A DNA stretch of 64,000 nucleotides. Origin: Ptiloglossa arizonensis (Eukaryota > Arthropoda > Insecta > Hymenoptera > Colletidae). The notes under the pieces are model-generated. The model saw nothing but the letters and a program-made list of their open reading frames with translations, was not told the DNA's origin and did no database searches. The stretch covers positions 17,410,001 through 17,474,000 of the forward strand of contig NC_135055.1 in NCBI RefSeq assembly GCF_051014685.1. Reading direction: 5' to 3'. Positions 60,501-64,000 of this stretch are shown here, piece after piece. Position 1 is the first letter of the stretch. Each line of letters begins with the position of its first letter. The position numbers and the translations under genes were made by a program.

Positions 60501-62973
60501 AAATGGTAAAGCGAAAGCGAAGTTCGAAAGCGAGGAACGGTGAAATCGCGGTCTCCAGAGACGGAGAGATCTTTCATCATTATCATCGAAGGGGATAAAA
60601 TTTTTTTCTTCAACCCTCGAACGATTTTTAACACCAGACGCACTTACCAGTGAAAACACGACTTGCTTCGATCGTGTATACAAGAGAAACGTTTACTCGA
60701 AATTTCACAGCAAATTTTCAAAAGACGTGACAATTTTTTCCATTCCACTTGTACAATCAATTTCACAAGTTCCTCTTTCTCCTCGAACGTTTTCCCAAGA
60801 CACAAGGTACGCATTATTATACAAAATTCTATCGGTAGTTCCAGTGTTAAACCCTGTTAATAGTTTCACAGCTTCGAAGAGCCTCGATAGCTACAGTTCG
60901 TTATCTCGGGGGTAGGGACGGTGTCTTCCGTCTCCATCGGGTGAAATTAAAAGCTTGTTAAACCTGGAAATAATAATTGCGTCTGGAAGGTCCTCTCGAC
61001 GGTATCAGATCGGAGCTGAAAAATTCCGAAGAAGTCGTAGTCGCGATTGTCAGTGGAAAAACGGCTCGTCGAAGCCCTCGGGAAGAAAGTGGGCCATGCT
61101 TCGAGTGCGCTCGATCGAGCTGTCTTAATTACGCTGCAGCTTTCGCCACGGCCTGAACTCACTTAATTACTGAAATGCTGACAGTGCATCGGGTAGTCGT
61201 CTATCGTGGACACCTCTGTCGTTTCTTCGATCCTACTTTTCCCGTTATTCTCACCGGAGAATGTCCGTGACTCTTTGTCTAGAACGGCGCCGTGGTGCAC
61301 CGCTACTTCGATTTTCGTACATCGATTTTCTCGAACCGGTAACGCGGACGTTGCTGCAATTTGCGATGCAAACAAAACGAGACACCGACGCAATTTACGT
61401 ACCAATGAAACAGCAAAATTGCTACTAAAACCATCTGCGAGGAAGGATAAATTATACATAACACCTTAATTTGTACACTTGGAGATACATTGAAGCGCAA
61501 GCATTGAACGGAGAACAGAATATAGAATATCGCGAAATGGAACAATTGAAGACGAGGTATCGTTGGAGAGGTGGAAAACTGATCGAATAATATACACGTG
61601 GTTCGTTAGTTTTGTTTATTTTCGTCGCGAGGCAAATACCAGTTGGAAAAATTCAGTCGACTCGAATTAATCGACGCGAGAACGTGTCGCGTCTCGTTCA
61701 TTCGGTTCGACAGCGTCGATAACGCGATCGTAAATCGTCGCAATGCATCTTTATTACACGCTCTCGTAAACTGGAAAGGCTCTGCTTTAAAATGGTTTTT
61801 GTTCCATGCGAATGCCACCTCTCGTTCAAGAGATATCCTCGTATAAAGCGAACCAAAATTTGAATACTTTTACTACCTCTTTCTCCCTCGCACGATCGGC
61901 ATTTCAGCACCGGGCAATGACGGACGCTGAGTCTGCATTTTTTTTTATTACTACCACTGTCGGTATGCATACTTCCGGCACGAAACTGGGTCGCAACACT
62001 TCCAGGAATTTCGGCCGCCATTGAACGTCCCTTGCATTTTAAACGCTATGTTTCAAAGCCTTGTATCCGAGGAACCAACGGACGCATCGACTCGAAACAA
62101 AATGCATCTTCGAGAGCACAACCTTTTCTATCTCCCGAGTCTCTTTCCTATTGATTTCTCCTAATTTTTTTTAATACTATTTTGCATTCGAACGGTTCCA
62201 TTTCGTGATAATAAAATAAAATAGCGTGTTGCACGAGTGTTCATCTCTTCCATTATCTGTACAAATAAATGTACACACTGTTCAAAAATACTCGATTGTA
62301 CGGGACACAGTAAAAATTTACGTTCATTTACCGAAAGAATTTATTCAACGCTTGGTAATTTTTTTATTTTCAATGTTTGCTTTCACGAGAGAAGTAATTA
62401 TTCGTTGAAAAATTCACATACGTTCTTCCCAAAAACAAAAAAGACAGTGTAAAATCCACATTGCTCGTAAATCTTCGAACGTTTACAACTTTTCAACGCG
62501 GCGTACAACTCGGATACAAGTTTATTCGAACTTTTTCCACCTACTCGACCTCGTTGACACTTGGCACGACTATCGGCCAACCTTCCTTCCAGGAGCCTCC
62601 GTACGTATTAATAAGTTTACCCTATTATTGGTTTTTCATCGCGAACGCTTCTTCGGTTTCTCGAAACTCGGCTCGATCCGTACACGGAAACACGTAAAAT
62701 CGTTTTCCGTTTCAGCGGGCAATTCGAGTTTCGGTAGGTTCCACGTTGCCCGATAACCGCGACTTCCGGCCGGGGCATACCTAAGAGTCACTTGAACTTT
62801 CCACCAACCTGTATAACTCCGGTTTTGTTGAGAATCGCGTAGCCAATCGACTGCAAGCGTTCCATCTGCCGAAGAACTTCGGCCACCTTTGGCTCCTCGA
62901 GGTCCACCAGACGGAACGCAGTCATGTTCACGCTGTTGTACTTAAAGTCCTCGAGATCGAACGTTTCGATATC
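3316..62973 (-). CDS. Kainate-type ionotropic glutamate receptor gene (GRIK2-like), 5' end outside window, 11 exon positions with alternative pore cassettes
   Basis: A ligand-gated cation channel subunit of the neuronal plasma membrane, opened by glutamate. The spliced minus-strand exons give, in order, the second half of the ATD, ligand-binding segment S1, M1, pore loop M2, M3 with the SYTANLAAF gate, segment S2, M4 and a short cytoplasmic tail. Exons run from E1 at 62973 to E11 ending at 3316, and every junction keeps the frame. The kainate rather than AMPA or NMDA class is shown by the S2 sequence ([35 protein letters not shown]) and by the ATD motif [13 protein letters not shown]. About 270 residues, with the signal peptide, should lie beyond base 64000. 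The gene spans about 60 kb here for some 2 kb of coding sequence. Neighbouring exons occur once except the pore exon, which occurs in two versions (6A and 6B). The exact insect orthologue cannot be named from sequence alone. Confidence 0.96.
4604..4668. repeat. Perfect 15-bp inverted repeat (hairpin)
   Basis: Arms TTCCGGGAATAAGCC (4604-4618) and its exact reverse complement (4654-4668) are separated by a 35-nt loop. Confidence 0.9.
5130..6345. repeat. 152-bp satellite, about eight copies
   Basis: The word AAATCGTAAA or a close variant recurs at 5251, 5403, 5557, 5699, 5851, 6003, 6156 and 6309, mostly 152-154 bp apart (one step of 142). Each unit also carries a CTTTACTCGCGTCAG-like word and a GAATAAATGTCC-like word. 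Confidence 0.94.
6632..6732 (-). CDS. Kainate receptor exon E10: fourth membrane segment M4
   Basis: One hundred one bases encoding [20 protein letters not shown] as M4, then [14 protein letters not shown] at the cytoplasmic face. M4 packs against neighbouring subunits and is needed for assembly. The hydrophobic stretch is about 20 residues and is followed at once by basic residues, as expected for an outside-to-inside segment. The acceptor is CGTTCCAG and the donor AGG followed by GTAAGC. It ends in phase 0 and joins E11. Confidence 0.96.
7420..7621. mobile_element. MITE, mariner-like, family 1 copy 1
   Basis: The ends are TAGATTGCTCGATAAGTT and, inverted, TAGATTGTTCGATAAGTT, 17 of 18 identical, each including a TA that would be the target duplication. 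The element is about 200 bp with no coding potential. A second copy lies at 41786-42004 with shared interior words such as TCCGTCGACTCGTTCGT. Confidence 0.85.
8685..8818. repeat. 34-bp tandem repeat with internal dyad, four copies
   Basis: TGCAGGTCAC begins each unit at 8701, 8735, 8769 and 8803, exactly 34 bp apart. Full units contain GGTCACTGGTGACC, two inverted GGTCAC arms with a 2-nt centre; the first unit has a variant centre (CTAATG). Confidence 0.95.
8846..8942. repeat. A-rich tandem repeat, three copies
   Basis: AAAATGAAAATTTTAAGATT-type units are repeated about every 35 bp with A-run length variation. Confidence 0.8.
11094..11187. repeat. 25-bp tandem repeat, four copies
   Basis: TGTATGCATTTCGGAG starts at 11094, 11119, 11144 and 11169. 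The same TGTATGCATTTCG word opens the palindrome repeat at 22126. Confidence 0.95.
12296..12332. repeat. Poly-A tract
   Basis: A run of over 20 A, one CAG interruption, then more A. No poly-A-tailed element is recognised upstream. Confidence 0.85.
12849..13013 (-). CDS. Kainate receptor exon E9: end of segment S2 and S2-M4 linker
   Basis: One hundred sixty-five bases in phase 1. It encodes [35 protein letters not shown] and the charged linker [19 protein letters not shown]. The Cys in GDVC pairs with Cys55 of E8. [11 protein letters not shown] and the lysine/glutamate-rich linker before M4 are typical of insect kainate receptors. The acceptor is ATATGCAG and the donor GTGAGC. It joins E10 in phase 1 (NIGGVF). 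Confidence 0.97.
13014..16298 (-). other. Intron between E9 and E8
   Basis: AT-rich sequence without a recognisable repeat array or exon. CT-rich stretches near 13480-13620 show a weak internal duplication around GCTACCTGG / AACTACCTGG. I see nothing else in it. Confidence 0.55.
16299..16524 (-). CDS. Kainate receptor exon E8: ligand-binding segment S2
   Basis: Seventy-five codons plus one base. It encodes [17 protein letters not shown], the helix [20 protein letters not shown], then [20 protein letters not shown] and GYGIATPKG. Glu43 in FLMEST aligns with the Glu that binds the agonist amino group (Glu738 in GluK2). Cys55 (QRDCNLT) forms the conserved S2 disulfide with the Cys in E9. The acceptor is AACAG and the donor G followed by GTAATA. 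It joins E9 in phase 1 to make GSPWRDKI. Confidence 0.97.
16525..18511 (-). other. Intron between E8 and E7
   Basis: It contains one MITE (17026-17222) and a GC-richer stretch around 17400-18180. No extra exon is seen. Confidence 0.6.
17026..17222. mobile_element. MITE with TACAGGGTGTATC terminal inverted repeats
   Basis: The first 13 bp, TACAGGGTGTATC, are perfectly inverted at the right end. The match continues to about 25 bp with four mismatches. TA at each end fits a Tc1/mariner-type target duplication. About 197 bp, no coding potential. A lone left end of the same type (TACAGGGTGTC) lies at 27722. Confidence 0.85.
18512..18709 (-). CDS. Kainate receptor exon E7: M3 gate and start of ligand-binding segment S2
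   Basis: Sixty-six codons. ATSTRIVGG leads into M3, [19 protein letters not shown], which contains the invariant SYTANLAAF gate of ionotropic glutamate receptors, then [18 protein letters not shown]2 begins with [17 protein letters not shown]. Ser60 and Thr61 (GGSTMTFF) align with the residues that bind the agonist gamma-carboxylate. The acceptor is TTATCAG and the donor AGA followed by GTAAGT. This is the shared 3' partner of both pore cassettes; the intron back to 6B2 is 8.2 kb and back to 6A 13.7 kb. Confidence 0.98.
19183..19565. repeat. Diverged tandem duplication, 219-bp offset
   Basis: GACAAATAAAAAGAATTT occurs at 19183 and 19402. The similarity continues for about 160 bp through GTGTTCCATTGA, AGAAGCGA and TGTTCAAAGAG. 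Confidence 0.85.
22126..22430. repeat. Three-copy repeat of about 117 bp, each with a palindrome
   Basis: Palindromes lie at 22140-22156 (AACGCCTATAGGCGGTT, one extra G), 22261-22276 and 22375-22390 (both AACGCCCATGGGCGTT, perfect). GGAGTACTTATAG recurs between copies at spacing close to that of the palindromes. Confidence 0.9.
26876..27013 (-). CDS. Kainate receptor alternative pore cassette 6B, second exon (6B2): pore loop with Gln at the Q/R site
   Basis: Forty-six codons, phase 0 at both ends. It begins [20 protein letters not shown], an acidic M1-M2 linker, and ends with the pore loop [20 protein letters not shown]. Codon CAA gives Gln at the Q/R site, followed by the usual acidic residue (Asp) at +4. 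This closely resembles vertebrate GluK2 (MQQGSEL) before RNA editing. The acceptor is CATCAG and the donor GTAAAC. With 6B1 it makes a 106-residue cassette against 86 for 6A; the difference is almost all in the linker. It splices in frame to E7. Confidence 0.95.
27170..27550. repeat. Tandem repeat of about 115 bp, four diverged copies
   Basis: Units share TTTGCACRTTG-, TAGAGAACTTTTGAAA- and TCCAATCTC-like words. Close upstream of 6B2 in transcript sense. Confidence 0.8.
28440..29540. repeat. Tandem repeat of about 140-175 bp, about seven copies
   Basis: CTGAACTTAACCTCAAA-type words recur at 28892, 29067, 29229 and 29385, with diverged forms at about 28450, 28592 and 28734. Units share CTCTATTTCTAGACAC and ACCAAACCCAAAGATCCACG. 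Confidence 0.9.
29662..29841 (-). CDS. Kainate receptor alternative pore cassette 6B, first exon (6B1): M1
   Basis: Sixty codons, phase 0 at both ends. After VSGRMPS it encodes [14 protein letters not shown] and M1 ([18 protein letters not shown]), then [20 protein letters not shown]. Over the 38 residues from LFSF to PYEW it matches cassette 6A at 27, about 71 percent, so the copies are old. The M1-M2 linker is Cys-rich (CPSCKC), which 6A lacks. The acceptor is CTTCAG and the donor CAG followed by GTAGGC. It needs 6B2 to complete the pore. The 3' flank (transcript sense) is a tandem array of about 160-bp units. Confidence 0.94.
30245..30302. repeat. T-rich and TTC microsatellite
   Basis: Long T runs with a TTC repeat in the middle. 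On the transcribed strand it is GAA/A-rich. Confidence 0.85.
31240..32120. repeat. 46-bp satellite, about 17 copies
   Basis: CTGTAAAGTATATTTGCAAA followed by a TTTCCCACAAAGTGTTT-like word is repeated with a unit of about 46 bp. On the transcribed strand each regular unit reads ATATACTTTACAG, which resembles a 3' splice site. Open frames on the minus strand through it are repeat artefacts. Confidence 0.95.
32397..32654 (-). CDS. Kainate receptor alternative pore cassette 6A: M1 and pore loop with Arg at the Q/R site
   Basis: Eighty-six codons in one exon, phase 0 at both ends. It encodes the pre-M1 helix and M1 ([20 protein letters not shown], then [20 protein letters not shown]), [12 protein letters not shown], a short linker and the pore loop [21 protein letters not shown] minus its first residue. 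Codon AGG gives Arg at the Q/R site of the pore, and GGG gives Gly four residues later, where other subunits have Asp or Glu. The acceptor is ATTTAG and the donor GTACAC, weaker than those of the other exons. There is no stop or frameshift, so it is not an obvious relic. It splices in frame to E5 and E7 exactly as cassette 6B does, so the two are predicted to be mutually exclusive. An alternative view is a remnant of a tandem paralogue, but no other paralogous exon is seen. Confidence 0.93.
32655..34433 (-). other. Intron between cassette 6A and E5
   Basis: It contains a 30-bp satellite (33090-33870). An A-rich run follows at 34350-34372. No exon is seen. Confidence 0.65.
33090..33870. repeat. 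30-bp satellite built from 10-bp subunits
   Basis: ATTCAAAGACATTCAAAATC then GTTCAAAGTG is repeated, regular from about 33560 to 33840 and degenerate before. The plus-strand frame gives a 10-residue periodic peptide, an artefact of the repeat. Confidence 0.93.
34434..34538 (-). CDS. Kainate receptor exon E5: ligand-binding segment S1, agonist Arg
   Basis: Thirty-five codons ending S1. [20 protein letters not shown] continues into [15 protein letters not shown], just before M1. Arg15 (in NYARES) aligns with the Arg that binds the agonist alpha-carboxylate in all AMPA and kainate subunits (Arg523 in GluK2), and Thr10 with the nearby binding position. The residue before it is unusual: most receptors have Pro in APLT, here the sequence is ASMT. 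The acceptor is TTCACAG and the donor GTGAGT. The exon ends in phase 0, and both pore cassettes start in phase 0. Confidence 0.97.
35749..35816. repeat. Left arm of a 68-bp inverted-repeat pair
   Basis: It opens TTTAAGAAACTG (from 35747) and ends TTACCTGAAAGTGTA. The sequence is repeated in reverse complement at 39970-40036 with about 80 percent identity, 4.2 kb away. Confidence 0.85.
36190..36300. mobile_element. Possible Tc1-like element end
   Basis: TACACTGTCGACCAAAAGTT followed by TTGGACCG resembles Tc1-family terminal repeats, which commonly carry CAAAAGTTTTGG. No matching opposite end or transposase frame is seen. Confidence 0.4.
37015..37265. repeat. GC-rich minisatellite, about five copies
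   Basis: GGAGTGGGGGAAGACAGCTG followed by a GGCGGGTCGACCTTCRCT-like word, units of about 42-55 bp. GC content is far above the surrounding intron and each unit contains GTCGAC. Confidence 0.93.
38241..38935 (-). pseudogene. Degenerate coding-like stretch, possible decayed secreted protein
   Basis: No family is recognised. From the ATG at 38935-38933 the frame reads a basic start and a hydrophobic core ([20 protein letters not shown]), like a signal peptide, then stops at about 38826. A different frame then reads about 80 residues of non-repetitive protein-like sequence ([29 protein letters not shown]) to a stop near 38584. Two more frames follow, one with [19 protein letters not shown] and one with [16 protein letters not shown] and [20 protein letters not shown], ending at the TAA at 38243-38241. 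Three frame changes argue for a broken gene, or for small introns that I cannot define. It lies inside the E5-E4 intron on the same strand as the receptor. Chance open frames cannot be excluded. Confidence 0.35.
39970..40036. repeat. Right arm of a 68-bp inverted-repeat pair
   Basis: GTACACTTTCAGGTAATGCG up to CAGTTTCTTAAA is the reverse complement of 35749-35816, with mismatches in the middle. Confidence 0.85.
40640..40960. repeat. Tandem duplication, 153-bp unit, two copies
   Basis: CTCGATTCAATTTTACACGT begins at 40659 and again at 40812. The match continues through TTTACATCTAAG and GGAATTTATTATCC. Confidence 0.93.
41086..41289 (-). CDS. Kainate receptor exon E4: ligand-binding segment S1
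   Basis: Sixty-eight codons of S1. It opens [12 protein letters not shown], the strand that lines the agonist cleft, then [31 protein letters not shown] and the [11 protein letters not shown] helix. The YEGFCIDLL and WNGIVREL motifs are standard for the family. The acceptor is CCACAG and the donor GTAAGA, both strong. A second donor, GTAAGC, lies 20 nt further on (from 41065); its use would create a stop at the junction with E5. In the intron-retained reading the frame stops a few codons after the donor. Confidence 0.97.
41290..42590 (-). other. Intron between E4 and E3
   Basis: It holds one MITE (41786-42004). I see nothing else in it. Confidence 0.6.
41786..42004. mobile_element. MITE, mariner-like, family 1 copy 2
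   Basis: The ends are TAGGTTGCTCGATAAG and, inverted, TAGGTTGTTCGCTAAG, with TA at both borders. The interior shares ATCCGTCGACTCGTTCGT and GAACATGTGC with the copy at 7420-7621. Confidence 0.85.
42591..42794 (-). CDS. Kainate receptor exon E3: end of ATD and start of ligand-binding domain
   Basis: Sixty-eight codons. [20 protein letters not shown] is the diagnostic ATD motif of AMPA and kainate receptors. It is followed by the KVGEW strand, the ATD-LBD linker and the first LBD strand ITLVVMTIE. Sequons NVT and NIT are present. The donor is GAG followed by GTAATT. The acceptor region is GCAGGCAG, a tandem acceptor: the exon starts at 42794 or at 42790. The start at 42790 pairs in frame only with the longer E2 end at 59211. 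Introns of 16.4 kb upstream and 1.3 kb downstream flank it. Confidence 0.95.
46001..46330. repeat. Tandem duplication, 188-bp offset
   Basis: AATATTTCCACGTCTGAAAC at 46001 and a near copy at 46189, both followed by an AATAATAACA-like stretch and GGGTATCTTTGCAT-like words. Confidence 0.85.
47030..47490. repeat. 36-bp AT-rich satellite
   Basis: ACTAGTCGAATACTAAATAA followed by AAATAGAATACTAAAT repeats every 36 bp, for example at 47152, 47188 and 47224. Confidence 0.93.
48032..48304. mobile_element. MITE, pogo/Tigger-like ends
   Basis: Left end TACAGTAGAATCTCTG and inverted right end TACAGTAGAAATTC, with TA borders. The interior contains a three-copy direct repeat of about 31 bp (GAATATTCGCATAATAG with GTTCATAAA). 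The CAGTAGAA start resembles pogo-type termini. No transposase frame. Confidence 0.75.
48975..49046. repeat. CT-rich tract followed by a 10-bp repeat
   Basis: A TCTC-rich run precedes three to four direct copies of TGCACCGCGC (49011-49046). Confidence 0.9.
49232..49424. repeat. 30-bp tandem repeat, six copies
   Basis: CAGACAAGTAGTATGACCCC plus CGTCTATGGT is the consensus. Alternate copies show GACGAGTAGTAT and CCCTGTC variants, so a two-unit higher-order pattern is visible. Confidence 0.93.
51706..51841. mobile_element. MITE, mariner-type
   Basis: Flanked by TA, the left end TTGGGTTGTTCGGAAAGTCA continues to TTTCGTT and matches the inverted right end over 27 bp with about four mismatches. 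The TTGGGTTG start and the GTCATTTCG word are typical of mariner termini in Hymenoptera and other insects. 132 bp, too short for a transposase. Confidence 0.92.
52600..52975. repeat. Tandem repeat of about 140 bp, two and a half copies
   Basis: TCAAGAATAATTATTATACA lies at 52624 and 52761, with a variant at 52905. Each is followed by ACAAATAAAACGAGT or a related stretch, and by CTCGAAAAGTATATT. Confidence 0.9.
53760..53986. repeat. Long inverted repeat with 84-bp arms
   Basis: The arm at 53760-53843 starts TAGAATAACGAAATTGCATC. The arm at 53902-53986 is its reverse complement with about 75-80 percent identity and ends GATGCAATTTCGTTATTCTA. The loop is 58 nt. Confidence 0.88.
55600..56250. 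repeat. 51-bp tandem repeat, about 13 copies
   Basis: TTTTCCACCAATCGAAATAC followed by AATCATTCTCACAATACCAATC-type sequence and CCTATCAAA. Some units have an internal deletion. The 224-codon plus-strand frame through it is a repeat artefact. Confidence 0.94.
56829..56913. repeat. GAAC tetranucleotide microsatellite
   Basis: Two runs of GAAC separated by an AAGA/AGAT-rich interruption. Confidence 0.95.
57290..57525. repeat. Tandem repeat of about 31 bp
   Basis: TTATTTACGTGGAATACTTT then TTATGTAAA alternates through the stretch. A shorter relative of the same theme lies at about 49505-49610. Confidence 0.85.
59215..59367 (-). CDS. Kainate receptor exon E2: amino-terminal domain
   Basis: Fifty-one codons of the ATD, starting [20 protein letters not shown] and ending SLYNYINS. 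A conserved Cys lies in [12 protein letters not shown], which also holds an N-glycosylation sequon (NLS). The acceptor is ATGTTTCAG. The donor region reads GTACGTACG, so two overlapping GTACGT donors lie 4 nt apart. The coordinates use the upstream one; the other would end the exon at 59211. Because E3 has a matching pair of acceptors 4 nt apart, both combinations stay in frame. The second (ending INSV) looks closer to the usual YIN-S/A-V motif of insect kainate receptors, so the true end may be 59211. Confidence 0.93.
59436..59645. mobile_element. MITE, TTAA-flanked (piggyBac-like), copy 1
   Basis: TTAACACTAGAACCACCAA at the left and TTAACACTAGAACTACCAA inverted at the right, so 18 of 19 bases match. 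TTAA is the target site of piggyBac elements, whose termini also begin with a C-CTAGA-like word. 210 bp, no coding. Confidence 0.88.
60628..60850. mobile_element. MITE, TTAA-flanked (piggyBac-like), copy 2
   Basis: Left end TTAACACCAGACGCACTTACC and inverted right end TTAACACTGGAACTACC, more diverged than copy 1 but with the same TTAACAC border. 223 bp. Confidence 0.65.
62809..62973 (-). CDS. Kainate receptor exon E1: amino-terminal domain
   Basis: Fifty-five codons of the extracellular ATD, the domain that drives subunit assembly. The reading frame contains [20 protein letters not shown] followed by the helix [19 protein letters not shown]. The acceptor is CTTTCAG before GATATC and the donor is ACAG followed by GTTGGT, a weaker donor than most in this gene. 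Two N-glycosylation sequons are visible, NMT (residues 17-19) and NKT (49-51). It joins in phase 0 to E2 (AEPALVYDS), as expected for the run from the ATD lobe into its long helix. Exons further 5' lie beyond the window. Confidence 0.95.
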
Positions 62974-64000
62974 CTGAAAGCAGAATTTTCCATTCGGTAC
63001 ACTGCGGGACGGGGCTAACCCAATGGAAAAGGTTAACGAAAATCGTGCACTCCATTTCCAACGAAATTTACCACTCTGGTCGTTAAAATGTCACGAAACA
63101 CGATTTATCGCGTATTAATGACTCAACGCTCACGGGCCGTGCATTATATCCGCGTCGATAAAACGTTATTGAAATCACCACCGCGAATGAATTTTATTTC
63201 GTCGAAATGGAACGTTACAGAGTGTCACCAACCTCTGGCGAGAGCACGAGATAAATACACGTGAAATATTCGATAATGAAATCCCCCTGTCACAAATATT
63301 GCAGTTCCTGGGATTCGGTGGAAATTCGTGCCGGAATTACGGGAAAAATCGTTGGAAAGGGTGATTCCATTAAAAAACACGAAACTCGGCTCGCAGAAGT
63401 GTGGACATTCACGCGTGGCGTGACGTGAAAACGCACGGTGACGGTGCAACCCTGTTATGGGAACTGTTTTATGGTCAGAAGAATGAAATATTAACGAGTC
63501 GATTGGATATCGTTACAAGTTTCTTGGTAATTGACATTTTTATTCAATGGGATTCGTTTCGATTTATTCCATCGAAAGTTTCCATCGAAACTGCCAAATA
63601 TTTATTATCATAATTGACGATTGATTTATTTTTAGTTTTGGAAATTAAAGGAAGAATAGTATGGTGCTGATACGCTAGATTGAGTTTAATAATAATATTT
63701 TGAAGAAACTTAAAATTCTATCAGTAACGAACATAAAATTTTAGCAGTCGAGATCGAAGAAATCATCGATCCTGAGAGAAAATTTGGAAATATGCGAAGA
63801 TATTTACGATGGAACATATCAAATTAATGCAAAGCACAGAAATTCCATTTCGAACGATTTTTGGGAACAGGAAATATAGACTGCAGCGAATTGGTCCCAG
63901 AAACCGATACATGCACGGAAATTAAATGACGAATATTACGGAAGGAAAAAAATTTGACGATAAATGGCTTCTCACTAATGAGTGCCAATTTAAATGGACC
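62974..64000 (-). other. Intron 5' of E1, running off the window
   Basis: AT-rich sequence without a recognisable exon. The remaining 5' exons of the receptor are expected further upstream on the minus strand. I see nothing else in it. Confidence 0.6.

Larger units (their letters stand above)
59368..62808 (-). other. Intron between E2 and E1
   Basis: It holds two TTAA-flanked MITEs (59436-59645, 60628-60850). The rest is AT-rich with no feature that I recognise. Confidence 0.6.

Overview
The window is non-coding-rich animal DNA that carries most of one multi-exon gene on the minus strand, a kainate-type ionotropic glutamate receptor (GRIK2-like). Introns are AT-rich but rich in CpG, they hold mariner-type and TTAA-flanked MITEs, and the receptor protein is of insect type. 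This points to an insect, most likely a hymenopteran such as a bee. The species is an inference.

Layout: transcription runs from high to low coordinates. The signal peptide and the first part of the amino-terminal domain (ATD) lie beyond base 64000. Inside the window, exons E1-E3 (62973 to 42591) finish the ATD and start the ligand-binding domain. E4 and E5 (41289 to 34434) encode ligand-binding segment S1. Two alternative pore cassettes follow: 6A, one exon at 32654-32397, and 6B, two exons at 29841-29662 and 27013-26876. E7 (18709-18512) carries the M3 gate, E8 and E9 (16524 to 12849) segment S2, E10 (6732-6632) M4, and E11 (3525-3316) the cytoplasmic tail. All junctions join in frame with GT/AG sites. 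The predicted product from the window is 663 residues with cassette 6A or 683 with 6B.

The main finding is the duplicated pore. Both cassettes encode the M1-M2 re-entrant loop region and both start and end in phase 0 between the same flanking exons. Cassette 6B has Gln at the Q/R site and Asp at the +4 position ([11 protein letters not shown]). Cassette 6A has a genomically encoded Arg and Gly at the same positions ([11 protein letters not shown]). In vertebrates the Q/R choice is made by RNA editing. Here it seems to be made by exon choice, which would switch the channel between a Ca2+-permeable, polyamine-sensitive form and a low-Ca2+, polyamine-insensitive form.

The remaining sequence (about 97 percent) is intron. 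It holds at least twenty tandem-repeat arrays (10-bp to about 160-bp units), seven MITE-like elements, several inverted repeats and one degenerate coding-like stretch on the minus strand at 38241-38935 that looks like a decayed secreted-protein gene. I see no tRNA, rRNA, CRISPR array or second intact gene.
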